33,882 nt of DNA from Pseudomonadota bacterium. Its GTDB lineage: Bacteria; Myxococcota_A; Polyangia; Polyangiales; Polyangiaceae. The position numbers and the translations under genes are program-made. The notes under the pieces were generated by a model. It searched no databases, was not told the origin of the DNA, and worked only from the letters and a program-made list of their open reading frames with translations. Position 1 is the stretch's first letter; every line of letters starts with the position of its first letter. Location of the stretch: contig JAEXCN010000121.1 of assembly GCA_023402175.1 (NCBI GenBank), positions 1 through 33,882 of the forward strand. The letters run 5' to 3'. Shown piece by piece: positions 15,082 through 23,052 of the stretch.

Positions 15082-16035
15082 ATGGCTAGTGGTAGTGCTC
15101 GGCTCGGCGCCTCGTTCCCCAAGAGGACATGGGGCCCCACGCGCGGGGCGGTGCGGACGCTTTCGGCGTTCGTCGTCTCGGCGGGGCTGTTCCTCTTCGC
15201 GAGCGATGCCTCTGCGTTCTGTCGCACGACGACGTGTGATCCGAACAATCCGAACGATGACTGTCGCCGAAACGAGGAAGGCTGCATCCGCGACGGCGTG
15301 CCCATCCGCTGGAAGGAGCTGCCCATCGTCTACCGGTTCGACCGTCGCGTATCGAGCAGCCTCGACGAGTCGGGCGCACGCGCGGCCGTCCGCAGCGCCT
15401 TCGATGCGTGGCAGAACGTCGAGTGCTCGCGAGGGCGAACGTCGCTCCGGTTCCGCGAGGGCGACGACATCCGGAACGGCAAGCCTCTCGGGAAGAAGCA
15501 GGGCGCAGAGAACTTCGGGATCTACTTCCGCGACGATACGTGGCCGCATTCCGACGCCGAGGAGTCGCTCGCGCTCACGACGCAGATCTACGGCAAGACG
15601 TCGGGCAACATCGAATACTCCGACATCGAGATCAACACCGCCGACACGAGCTTCCGCCTCACCGACGACGAGGGCGCCGACAAGGTCGATCTGCAGGCCG
15701 TCGTCACGCACGAGGTCGGCCACTACATCGGTCTCGCGCACAGTACGGATCCGGACTCGATCATGGTTGCGCGCTACTGCGCGTCGGCGGATCGCTGCGG
15801 TCAGAGCACGGACATCGCGCGCGGCCTCTCCGACGACGATCGCAAGGCGGTCTGCACGCTGTTCCCGCCCTCGTCCAGCAGCAACACGGCCGCGCCTGTG
15901 CCCGCCGGTTGCAGCCAGTCGCGAGAGACCCGGACGGGCGACTGGGCGATCGGCGCCGGCGTCATCGTCTTCGCGTGCTCCGTTGCCCGCCGTCGTCACA
16001 AGCGCGGCCACCGGATCGCGTCGACGTCGAAGTAA
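15082..16035 (+). CDS. Matrixin-like zinc metalloprotease with MYXO-CTERM-like tail
   Basis: Secreted metzincin of 317 residues from ATG 15082. The zinc motif HEVGHYIGLAH starts at about residue 210 and fits HExxHxxGxxH exactly. A Met-turn candidate (DSIM) follows. The catalytic domain (about 70-250) starts with IRWKELPIVYRF, typical of M10/M12-like folds where the first strand follows an N-terminal extension. An SxSS/Ala-Pro linker leads to GCSQS, a hydrophobic helix and RRRHKRGH, resembling a myxobacterial sorting tail. From 15082 the signal peptide would run about 45 residues (cleavage after ASA). GTG 15151 would give an ideal 22-residue signal peptide and is a serious alternative. The gene precedes the efflux set by 179 bases but has no evident functional link to it. 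Confidence 0.85.
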   Translation: MASGSARLGASFPKRTWGPTRGAVRTLSAFVVSAGLFLFASDASAFCRTTTCDPNNPNDDCRRNEEGCIRDGVPIRWKELPIVYRFDRRVSSSLDESGARAAVRSAFDAWQNVECSRGRTSLRFREGDDIRNGKPLGKKQGAENFGIYFRDDTWPHSDAEESLALTTQIYGKTSGNIEYSDIEINTADTSFRLTDDEGADKVDLQAVVTHEVGHYIGLAHSTDPDSIMVARYCASADRCGQSTDIARGLSDDDRKAVCTLFPPSSSSNTAAPVPAGCSQSRETRTGDWAIGAGVIVFACSVARRRHKRGHRIASTSK

Positions 16036-16039
16036 TCGT

Positions 16040-16051
16040 ACCTGGTCAGGT
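16040..16051. promoter_or_regulatory. Palindrome ACCTG-GT-CAGGT upstream of the efflux operon
   Basis: Perfect 5-base arms start 4 bases after the matrixin stop. A second, longer inverted repeat (GCCGTCG at 16060-16066 and CGACGGC at 16083-16089) follows. They occupy the 179-base gap before the TolC-type gene and could be operator sites or part of a weak terminator. No regulator gene adjoins, and no coding sequence is evident in the gap. Confidence 0.25.
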
Positions 16052-16214
16052 TCGTTGCCGCCGTCGAGCGATCGGTTTGCGCCGACGGCTCGGCGAAGGC
16101 CAGCGGCCCTTCGTCGGAAAAGACTACCCGCCCGTCACGAGCGCGGCGCCGCTGGTCGGAACTGCGCATCCGTGCTTGTGTCGCGATGGCGCAGGGCGGC
16201 ATCATCTGCGCGCG

Positions 16215-17582
16215 ATGCGCTTCGACGTCGTGCCCGGTGTGGTTCTCGCCGGCGTCCTTCTCACGGCCAGTGCGAACGCCGAGGAAGCGCTGCGTCTCGA
16301 TCAGGCCGTGCGCGCCGCGCTCGAGAACAACGAGCGCGCACGCAAGGCTCCGCTGCGGGTGGAGCAGGCCGAAGGACAGCGCGAACGTGCGCGATCGGCC
16401 TTCCTCCCGACCCTCACTGCCGCCGGCAGCGGACAGTATCGACTGCGGGAGGACCGCAGCGGGCGGAACACGACGTCGAGCGGCACGATCACGTTGAGCC
16501 AGCCGATCTTCTCGCCGAGCGCGTTTCCCTCGTACTCGCAGGCGAGCCACCAGCTCGAGTCGGAGAAGTGGGGCAGCGTCCAGGATCGGCGCGTTCTCGC
16601 GTTCGACACTGCGCGAACGTTCCTGCAGGCGCTCGCATCGGAGCGCGTGTTCGAGGCGGCGGCGCAGCGGCTCGATCGTGCACGCGCCAACCTGCAGAAC
16701 GCCGAGGCGCGAGCGGCCGCCGGCCTCGCGAGCGTCAACGACGCGACGCGCGCGACACTCGAGCTCGCGACGGCGGCACGCGAGGTCGCGACGGCGGAAG
16801 GACGCGTCGCGACGGCATACCTGAACCTCGGCTTCTTGATGGGCCGTCGCATCGCGCCGCCGCAGCCGGGCGCTCCGCCCGTCCTCGCAGCGCCGGAGCG
16901 AACCGACATCTTGGCGGCGAGCTTCGAGAACAACCCTGACGATCAGGTCCGTGCAGCGCTCGATCGCCGCCCGGACCTGCGCGCATCGCACGAGCGGACG
17001 GAGGCGCTGCGCGCGTCGGCGAGGGAGCCGCTCTACCGGCTCGCGCCGACCGTCTCTGCGTCGGCCCAGATGCGTGTGCTGCCGGACCCGCTTCCCACGG
17101 AGCGGGGGCACGAGGAGACCGCGACCTTGAACCTGCAGTGGAACATCTTCGACGCCGGCTTCCGCTACGCCGATCGACGCACGCGCGTCGCGCAGGCGGA
17201 GAGCCAGGCACTCGACGAGAGCTTGCTCCGGCGCTCGGTCGACAACGACATCCGCGTCGCGCTGGTGTCGCTGAAGTCTGCGCGCGAGGCGTTGAAGATC
17301 GCCGACGAGGCGATCACGGCTGCGCAGCGGAGCTCGGACGAGACCGAGATCCTCTACCGGCAGGGCCTCGCGCGCGCGATCGAGCTGACGGACGCGACCG
17401 CACGGCGGTTCGATGCGGAGGTCACGCGCGCATCGGCGCGGCTCACGATGGAACAAGCGTATCTCGAGCTTCGCTTCGCCCTCGGCCTCGGACCGGTCGA
17501 CGATGGCGAGCCCGCGGCACGGCCGGCGCCGAAGCCGGCAGAACAGCAGCAACCTGCCCCGCAGGAAGGAGGGTCGCGATGA
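16215..17582 (+). CDS. TolC-type outer-membrane efflux channel (OEP family)
   Basis: Outer-membrane factor of 455 residues. The signal peptide ends TASANA before EEALRLDQAVRAALENN, the usual OEP family opening. Two repeats of long alternating coiled helices (about 25-225 and 240-430) surround short beta-rich segments, as in TolC trimers that form an outer-membrane barrel and periplasmic tunnel. The tail is Pro/Gln-rich (KPAEQQQPAPQ). It would provide the exit duct for the adaptor and RND pump encoded directly downstream. The stop overlaps the adaptor ATG in an ATGA junction, so translation is coupled. The start is ATG 16215 on signal-peptide grounds; a much longer open frame upstream runs through the matrixin gene and is non-coding. 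The ribosome binding site is weak. Confidence 0.92.
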   Translation: MRFDVVPGVVLAGVLLTASANAEEALRLDQAVRAALENNERARKAPLRVEQAEGQRERARSAFLPTLTAAGSGQYRLREDRSGRNTTSSGTITLSQPIFSPSAFPSYSQASHQLESEKWGSVQDRRVLAFDTARTFLQALASERVFEAAAQRLDRARANLQNAEARAAAGLASVNDATRATLELATAAREVATAEGRVATAYLNLGFLMGRRIAPPQPGAPPVLAAPERTDILAASFENNPDDQVRAALDRRPDLRASHERTEALRASAREPLYRLAPTVSASAQMRVLPDPLPTERGHEETATLNLQWNIFDAGFRYADRRTRVAQAESQALDESLLRRSVDNDIRVALVSLKSAREALKIADEAITAAQRSSDETEILYRQGLARAIELTDATARRFDAEVTRASARLTMEQAYLELRFALGLGPVDDGEPAARPAPKPAEQQQPAPQEGGSR

Positions 17583-18871
17583 GGCGCGCTCTCCTCGTCG
17601 TCGCGGCGCTTGCGCTGCCCGCCGCGGCGCTCGCTCTCGCGGCCTGCAAGCGCGAGACGCCTACTCCCGACGCAACGGGCGGCGGGCGCGGCGGTGCGCG
17701 TGGAATGCGCGGCGACGGCGGCGGCCTCGTCTTCGCGGTCGATCTCCTGGAGGTCGACGCGAAGAAGGTCGACTACGTCGTGACCGCGCCGGGAACGATC
17801 GAAGCGTTCGAGCGCGTGCAGGTCACTTCGCGCGTCTCCGGTGCGGTCGACAAGGTCGCCTTCACCGAAGGCCAGGAGGTGAAGAAGGGCGACGTCCTCG
17901 TCGTCATCGACTCGGAGCGGTATCGGCTCTCCGTCAACAGCAGCAGAGCCGCCCTCGAGAAGGCGCAGGCCTCGCAGAAGGACGTCGAAGGGCAGGTGAC
18001 CCGTCGCGAAGGCGCGATGGAGCAGCACCCTGGCCTCATTCCCGGCGAAGAGCTCGAGACCTACCGCACGAAGACGCTCACCGCGAAGGCCGACACGGCG
18101 GTCGCTGCCGAGAACCTCAAGGTCGCCGAGCTCAATCTCCGCGACTCGTTCGTGCGCGCGCCGATGGACGGCGTCATCCAGACGCGCACCGTCGAGACCG
18201 GCCAATACGTCAATGCCGGCATCGTCATGGCCACGCTGCTCCGGCAGGACCCGATGCTCCTTCGCTTCCAGGTGGAGCCGCAGGAGGCTCCGCGTCTCAA
18301 GCCGGGGATGAAGGCGACGTTCACGATGCGCGAGACGCAGCGCGCGTTCGACGCGAAGCTCACGCTCGTCGCGGCCGCGGCCGATCCGACGACGCACATG
18401 GTCGCCGTCACGGGTGAGGTCGTCACGGGCGAGCACAAGTACTGGCTCCGTCCGGGATCGTTCTGCGACGTGAGCATCGACGTGGGTGCGACGCGCGATG
18501 CGCCGCTCATCCCGCGCTTGGCGACGCGCGCGACCGATCACGGGTACGTCGTCTACGTCGTCGAGAACGACATCGCCCAGGAGCGCGTCATCACGCTCGG
18601 CATGAGCACGAAGGACGGCTGGGTCGAGGTCCGGTCCGGCCTCAAGGACGGCGACTGGATCGTCGTGCGCGGAGCGGAGGCGCTCACACCAGGCGCGCGC
18701 GTTCGTGGGACGAAGCTGACGTCGCTCGACGCGGGCGCCCCGCCGATGCCGTCGACGGGCGAAGGCGACGCGGGCGGAGCCGCACCGGAAGGCTCCGCGC
18801 GACGTCGCGGTGGTGGTGGACGAGGCCGCGAGGCCGGTGCGGAGACACCTGACGGACAGAAGACTCCGTGA
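17579..18871 (+). CDS. RND efflux periplasmic adaptor (membrane fusion protein), lipoprotein
   Basis: Membrane fusion protein of 430 residues. The signal peptide ends LALAAC with lipobox Cys23, so it is probably lipid-anchored in the inner membrane facing the periplasm. A Gly/Arg-rich linker (about 35-50) precedes the core: the first half of a lipoyl domain (GTIEAFERVQVTSRVSG), a helical hairpin (about 120-180), the second lipoyl half (VRAPMDGVI) and a beta-barrel domain, then a C-terminal RxG-rich unstructured tail. It bridges the TolC-type channel and the RND pump. The ribosome binding site is excellent (AGGAGG, 7 bases from the ATG), and the gene overlaps the preceding stop. A 70-base gap without obvious signals separates it from the pump gene. 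Confidence 0.93.
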   Translation: MRRALLVVAALALPAAALALAACKRETPTPDATGGGRGGARGMRGDGGGLVFAVDLLEVDAKKVDYVVTAPGTIEAFERVQVTSRVSGAVDKVAFTEGQEVKKGDVLVVIDSERYRLSVNSSRAALEKAQASQKDVEGQVTRREGAMEQHPGLIPGEELETYRTKTLTAKADTAVAAENLKVAELNLRDSFVRAPMDGVIQTRTVETGQYVNAGIVMATLLRQDPMLLRFQVEPQEAPRLKPGMKATFTMRETQRAFDAKLTLVAAAADPTTHMVAVTGEVVTGEHKYWLRPGSFCDVSIDVGATRDAPLIPRLATRATDHGYVVYVVENDIAQERVITLGMSTKDGWVEVRSGLKDGDWIVVRGAEALTPGARVRGTKLTSLDAGAPPMPSTGEGDAGGAAPEGSARRRGGGGRGREAGAETPDGQKTP

Positions 18872-18941
18872 ACCGGAGTGAACGGAGGCCAGCTGTGCTG
18901 CAGGGACTCCAGGCAGGTTCACGAGTCACCGGAGGGACCGA

Positions 18942-21900
18942 GTGAGTATCACCGACGTATCCATCAAGAACCCGGTGTTCGCCTGGATGCTCATGGCGTG
19001 CACGATGCTGTTCGGCATCGTCGCGCTCACGCGCATCGGCATCAGCCAGTTCCCCGACGTCGACTATCCGAACATCTCCGTCTCGGTGTCGTGGCCGGGC
19101 GCGTCTCCGCCCGCGGTCGAGCGCGAGCTCGTCGAGCCGCTCGAGCAGGCGATCTCGCAGGTCGAGGGCATCAAGCAGATCGCCTCGCAGGCGCGTGCCG
19201 GGAGCGCGCGCGTCACCGCGTCGTTCGACATGTCGCGCAACGTCGACCTGGCACTGCAGGACGTCCAGGCACGTGTCGCCTCGGCGCAGCGCTCGCTCCC
19301 GAAGGACGTTCCCGCGGCTACGGTCTCGAAGTCGAACCCGGACGATCAGCCGATCCTCCAGGTCGCCGTCAGCGGCCCGTTCTCGAAGCAGATGCTCGCG
19401 GACGTCGCCAAGTTCCAGGTGCAGGAACGTCTGCAGACGGTCGAGGGCGTCGGTCAGATCACGCTGAGCGGCGGCCAGGCCCGCAACGTCCGCATCTGGC
19501 TCGATGCGAGCAAGCTGATCGAGAAGGGCGTCGTCGCGAGCGACATCATCAACGCGATCAAGAGCGAGCACGTCGAGGTCCCGGGAGGGCAGCTCGACAC
19601 CGGTGGCCGCGCGCTCGACGTGCGCCTCCTCGGCGAAGCGCTCGACATCGAGCAGTTCCGGAAGCTCGTCGTCAAGAAGGGCAAGCCGGCGACGGTCGAT
19701 CAGCGCACCGGCGCGATCACGCCTGGGTCGATGACGCCCGTCTACCTCGAAGACGTCGGACTCGTCGAAGACGGCTTCGAGGACGCGACGTCCGTCTCGC
19801 GCCTCGACGGCATTCCGCTCCAGACCCTCGGCATCCTCAAGCAACGTGGGACGAACGCGGTCGCCGTCGCCGCCGCGGTGAAGGAGCGCGTCGCCGAGAT
19901 CCAGCGGACCCTCCCCGAGGGCATGAAGGTGGAGGTCCTCTTCGACTCCACCGTCTTCATCGAGGAGTCCGTCCACGAGCTCGAGCTCGAGCTCGTGATG
20001 GCCGTCGCGCTGACGGCGCTCGTGTGTTGGCTCTTCCTCGGATCGCTCTCGAGCACGATGAACGTCGTCCTCGCGATCCCGATGTCGCTGCTCGGAACGG
20101 TCGCCGTCGTTTACTTCTGCGGCTTCACGCTCAACACGTTCACGCTGCTCGGTCTCTCGCTCGCCGTCGGCCTCGTCGTCGACGACGCGGTCATGGTCAT
20201 GGAGAACATCTACCGCCACGCGGAGATGGGGAAAGACCGCGTGCGGGCATCGTCCGAGGGCACGAAGGAGATCACGTTCGCCGCTCTCGCAGCGACGCTC
20301 GCCGTCATCGCGATCTTCTTGCCGGTCGTCTTCATGAAAGGCGTCATCGGCAAGTTCTTCTTCCAGTTCGGCGTGACGCTCTCGGTCGCCGTCATGCTCT
20401 CGTACTTCGAGGCGATCACGCTCGCGCCGGCTCGGTGCGCGCAGATGCTGAACACGTCGCGCGAGGGACGAAGCGCCATCGGCCGCGCGGTCGATCGTGG
20501 ATTCGGCGCGCTCGAGCGTGCGTACGCGCGCGTCCTCCGCGCAGCGCTTCGTCACCCGGTGAAGGTGCTCCTCGCGTCCGTCGCGATCCTCGCCTCGACC
20601 GGCCTTCTCGTGACGCGCATCAAGACGGAGTTCATCCCGTCGCAGGATCAGAGCCGCCTCAATGTCCGGCTGATGACCGAGGCGGGCACGACGCCCGCGG
20701 CCGCAGCGCCGCTGCTCGCGAAGGCGGAGGCGCGCATCGCGGCGCATCCCGAGATCGCGCGCATGCTGGTGACGCTCAACGGGTCGTCGGGGCAGATGTC
20801 GTTGACGCTCGTCCCGCCGAAAGAGCGCACGATGAGCGCGCAGCAGCTGATGCTCGCGCTGCGGAAGGATCTGCAAGGGATCCCCGGCATCCGCGGCTCG
20901 GTACAGGATCCGTCGCAGCAAGGCTTCGGCTCGACGGGTGGCTCACCGATCGACTTCACGATCCGCGGCTCCGACTGGGACGCGCTCGTCGAGGCGTCGA
21001 ACATGTTCAAGACCGAGCTCGAGAGGGGTGGCTACGCGACCGACATCACCTCGGACTATCAGGTCGGCGGATCGGAGCTCCAAGTCGTGCCGGATCGTCG
21101 CCGCGCGACCGACCTCGGCGTCTCGGTGAGCGAGCTCGGGAGCACGGTCAGCGCGCTCGTCGGTGGCAACACGGTCGGCAAGTTCTCGACGGCCGGCCGG
21201 CGCGTCGACATCCGCATGCGCCTGCTCGCCTCGCAGCGCACGCGCCCCGAGGACCTGTCGCTCATTCGCGTCCGCGGCGCGAACAACACGCTCATCCCGC
21301 TCACGATGGTCGTGACGCAGGAGGAGAAGCCGGTGCTCCAGACGATCAGCCGTCTCGACCGCGAGCGTGCGATCAGCATCAAGGGCAACGTCGGCCCGGG
21401 CCACTCGCAAGCAGAGGCGATGGCCCAGGTCTACGAGCTCGCGAAGGAGCTTCCCGTCGGCCTTCGCGTCGCGCCAGGCGGTCAGGCTTCGCAGCTCGAG
21501 GAGACGACGAGCGGCCTCTGGTTCGCGATGCTCGTCGGCATACTCGTCGCGTACATGGTCCTCGCGAGCCAGTTCAACTCGTTCCTCCATCCAATCACGG
21601 TGCTCACGATCTTGCCGCTCGCGGTGTGCGGCGCGATCCTGGGTCTGGTCATCGCGGGCAAGACGCTGAACCTGTTCAGCATGATCGGCCTCCTCTTGCT
21701 GATGGGGATCGTGAAGAAGAACTCGATCCTCCTCGTCGAGTACGCCGAGCAGGTCCGCGAGCACGAGCACCTCGACGCGCTCTCGGCCGTGCAGAAGGCG
21801 GGACCGCTGCGCCTGCGTCCGATCCTCATGACGACGATCGCCACGATGATGGCCGCGGTGCCGCCGATCCTCGGCCTCGGACCGGGGACCGAGACGCGGA

Positions 21901-22061
21901 GCCCGATGGCCGCCGCGGTGCTCGGTGGTCTGACGGTGTCGACGATCCTGAGCCTCGTCGTCGTGCCGGCGTTCTACGTCGTCAGCGACCGCGTGAGGTC
22001 GCGCATCTTCCGCAAGAGCTCGGTGAAGCACCCGGCCGGCGACGAGCGCCTCAGCGCGTGA
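18942..22061 (+). CDS. RND-family efflux pump inner-membrane subunit (AcrB/HAE1-like)
   Basis: Full-length RND transporter of 1039 residues, the usual size for the hydrophobe/amphiphile efflux class. It opens with MSITDVSIKNPVFAWMLM, the typical first helix. Two large periplasmic loops alternate with the helix bundles. The proton-relay signature GLVVDDAVMVMEN carries Asp414 and Asp415, the counterparts of AcrB Asp407/408. The second half has FSMIGLLLLMGIVKKNSILLVEYA, the usual TM10 pattern. It exports substrates by proton antiport through the adaptor and TolC-type channel. The start is GTG 18942, preceded by GGAGGG at a 5-base spacing. Substrate cannot be predicted; drug, dye, solvent or a natural product are all possible. 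It ends 7 bases from the convergent lipoprotein gene. Confidence 0.95.
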   Translation: MSITDVSIKNPVFAWMLMACTMLFGIVALTRIGISQFPDVDYPNISVSVSWPGASPPAVERELVEPLEQAISQVEGIKQIASQARAGSARVTASFDMSRNVDLALQDVQARVASAQRSLPKDVPAATVSKSNPDDQPILQVAVSGPFSKQMLADVAKFQVQERLQTVEGVGQITLSGGQARNVRIWLDASKLIEKGVVASDIINAIKSEHVEVPGGQLDTGGRALDVRLLGEALDIEQFRKLVVKKGKPATVDQRTGAITPGSMTPVYLEDVGLVEDGFEDATSVSRLDGIPLQTLGILKQRGTNAVAVAAAVKERVAEIQRTLPEGMKVEVLFDSTVFIEESVHELELELVMAVALTALVCWLFLGSLSSTMNVVLAIPMSLLGTVAVVYFCGFTLNTFTLLGLSLAVGLVVDDAVMVMENIYRHAEMGKDRVRASSEGTKEITFAALAATLAVIAIFLPVVFMKGVIGKFFFQFGVTLSVAVMLSYFEAITLAPARCAQMLNTSREGRSAIGRAVDRGFGALERAYARVLRAALRHPVKVLLASVAILASTGLLVTRIKTEFIPSQDQSRLNVRLMTEAGTTPAAAAPLLAKAEARIAAHPEIARMLVTLNGSSGQMSLTLVPPKERTMSAQQLMLALRKDLQGIPGIRGSVQDPSQQGFGSTGGSPIDFTIRGSDWDALVEASNMFKTELERGGYATDITSDYQVGGSELQVVPDRRRATDLGVSVSELGSTVSALVGGNTVGKFSTAGRRVDIRMRLLASQRTRPEDLSLIRVRGANNTLIPLTMVVTQEEKPVLQTISRLDRERAISIKGNVGPGHSQAEAMAQVYELAKELPVGLRVAPGGQASQLEETTSGLWFAMLVGILVAYMVLASQFNSFLHPITVLTILPLAVCGAILGLVIAGKTLNLFSMIGLLLLMGIVKKNSILLVEYAEQVREHEHLDALSAVQKAGPLRLRPILMTTIATMMAAVPPILGLGPGTETRSPMAAAVLGGLTVSTILSLVVVPAFYVVSDRVRSRIFRKSSVKHPAGDERLSA

Positions 22062-22068
22062 GGCGCCG

Positions 22069-23052
22069 TCACCGGATCTCGATCGGGAATTCGAGCCACG
22101 ACGTGCCGCCGCGATTGTCGTGGAGGACGGCCCAGACGGTGCCCTTGCCGGCGCCGTTCGGCGGGCTGAGCTCGATCGCCGACTTCGGCGTGCGTCCGAG
22201 CTGACCGTCGAAGAGGATCTTGCGATCCGTCTTGAACTTCCCGATCGACGTGAACCAGTCGACGTAGATCGTCTCGCGTCCGACCTTGCCGTTCTCGTCG
22301 ACGTTGTCGGGATCGACCTCCGCCGCCGCATCGGAGAAGACGACGTCGAGCTTCACCGTCTTGCACTCGCGCGTCTTGTCGTCCTTCACGCACGTGCCGG
22401 TCACGATGCCGGCCGCGACATCCACCGGCTTGCCCTCGAACGTCACGCCGTCGAGGCTCGGGATCGCGTTGCGGCGCTCTTCGAAGACGAACACGCGCGT
22501 GTAGCCGAAGACGAACTCGTCGGGGTCGAGCTGACGGCCGCTCGCATCGAAGCAGGCCACCGGCAGCGCGTTCGGTCCGAGGTCGCCCCGCCGCGGGATG
22601 CGTTCCACGTGACCGGCGCACGCCACCATGAACACGTACGCGGTCGCGAAGCGCTCGCGCTGCCCGGGACGGACGACGACGTTCGCGAGCGCATCCTGGG
22701 GGATCGTCACCGTCACGTCGCGACCTTCCACGAGCGTCGGCGTGAGATCGACACCAACGGGGAAGAGCGCTTCGAAGTACGGGAAGCAACCGAAGTAGCC
22801 GACCCCGACGGGATCGACGCACGGCGCAGGGAACCAGAAGACGCGCATCGGCGAGGCGGGCGCGCTTCTTCCATCGTGCACGAGCCCCTCGACGTGGACG
22901 GACTCGCCCGGACGGGCATACGGCTGGTCGGCGCGGGCCGCGAGGATGCGGATGGCCGATACCTGGTTCTTCGGCGCGAAGTCGCTGCCGCAGCCGATGA
23001 CGAGCAGGAATGCGGCGACGAACGTGAAGGACGTGAAAAGCGGTAGCTTCAC
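22069..23052 (-). CDS. Lipoprotein of unknown function coupled to the TonB-dependent receptor
   Basis: Predicted lipoprotein of 327 residues: the signal peptide ends LLVIGC with Cys21. I recognise no family. The mature part starts with a region resembling an immunoglobulin-like fold (VSAIRILAARADQPYARPG, then VHVEGLVHDG) and holds several Cys residues (CVDPVGVGYFGC, then AC and CFDAS), suggesting disulfides. The C-terminus reads VWAVLHDNRGG, then a final strand. GTG 23052 overlaps the receptor stop in a GTGA junction and has GAGGT at a good spacing, so it is translated together with the receptor. That points to an outer-membrane partner, such as a ligand-capturing surface lipoprotein, by analogy with SusD next to SusC. 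The sequence is not SusD-like, and the role is inference. Confidence 0.8.
   Translation of the reverse strand: MKLPLFTSFTFVAAFLLVIGCGSDFAPKNQVSAIRILAARADQPYARPGESVHVEGLVHDGRSAPASPMRVFWFPAPCVDPVGVGYFGCFPYFEALFPVGVDLTPTLVEGRDVTVTIPQDALANVVVRPGQRERFATAYVFMVACAGHVERIPRRGDLGPNALPVACFDASGRQLDPDEFVFGYTRVFVFEERRNAIPSLDGVTFEGKPVDVAAGIVTGTCVKDDKTRECKTVKLDVVFSDAAAEVDPDNVDENGKVGRETIYVDWFTSIGKFKTDRKILFDGQLGRTPKSAIELSPPNGAGKGTVWAVLHDNRGGTSWLEFPIEIR

Noticed and set aside
16036..16214. Extension of the TolC-type gene upstream into the matrixin gene
   Set aside because: The frame stays open to 15408, but the residues are Arg-rich and the true signal peptide begins at 16215.
18684..22204. Long open frames overlapping the RND pump on both strands (745 and 1108 codons)
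   Set aside because: The pump frame carries the complete RND signature and helices; the others are Arg/Asp/His-rich shadows.
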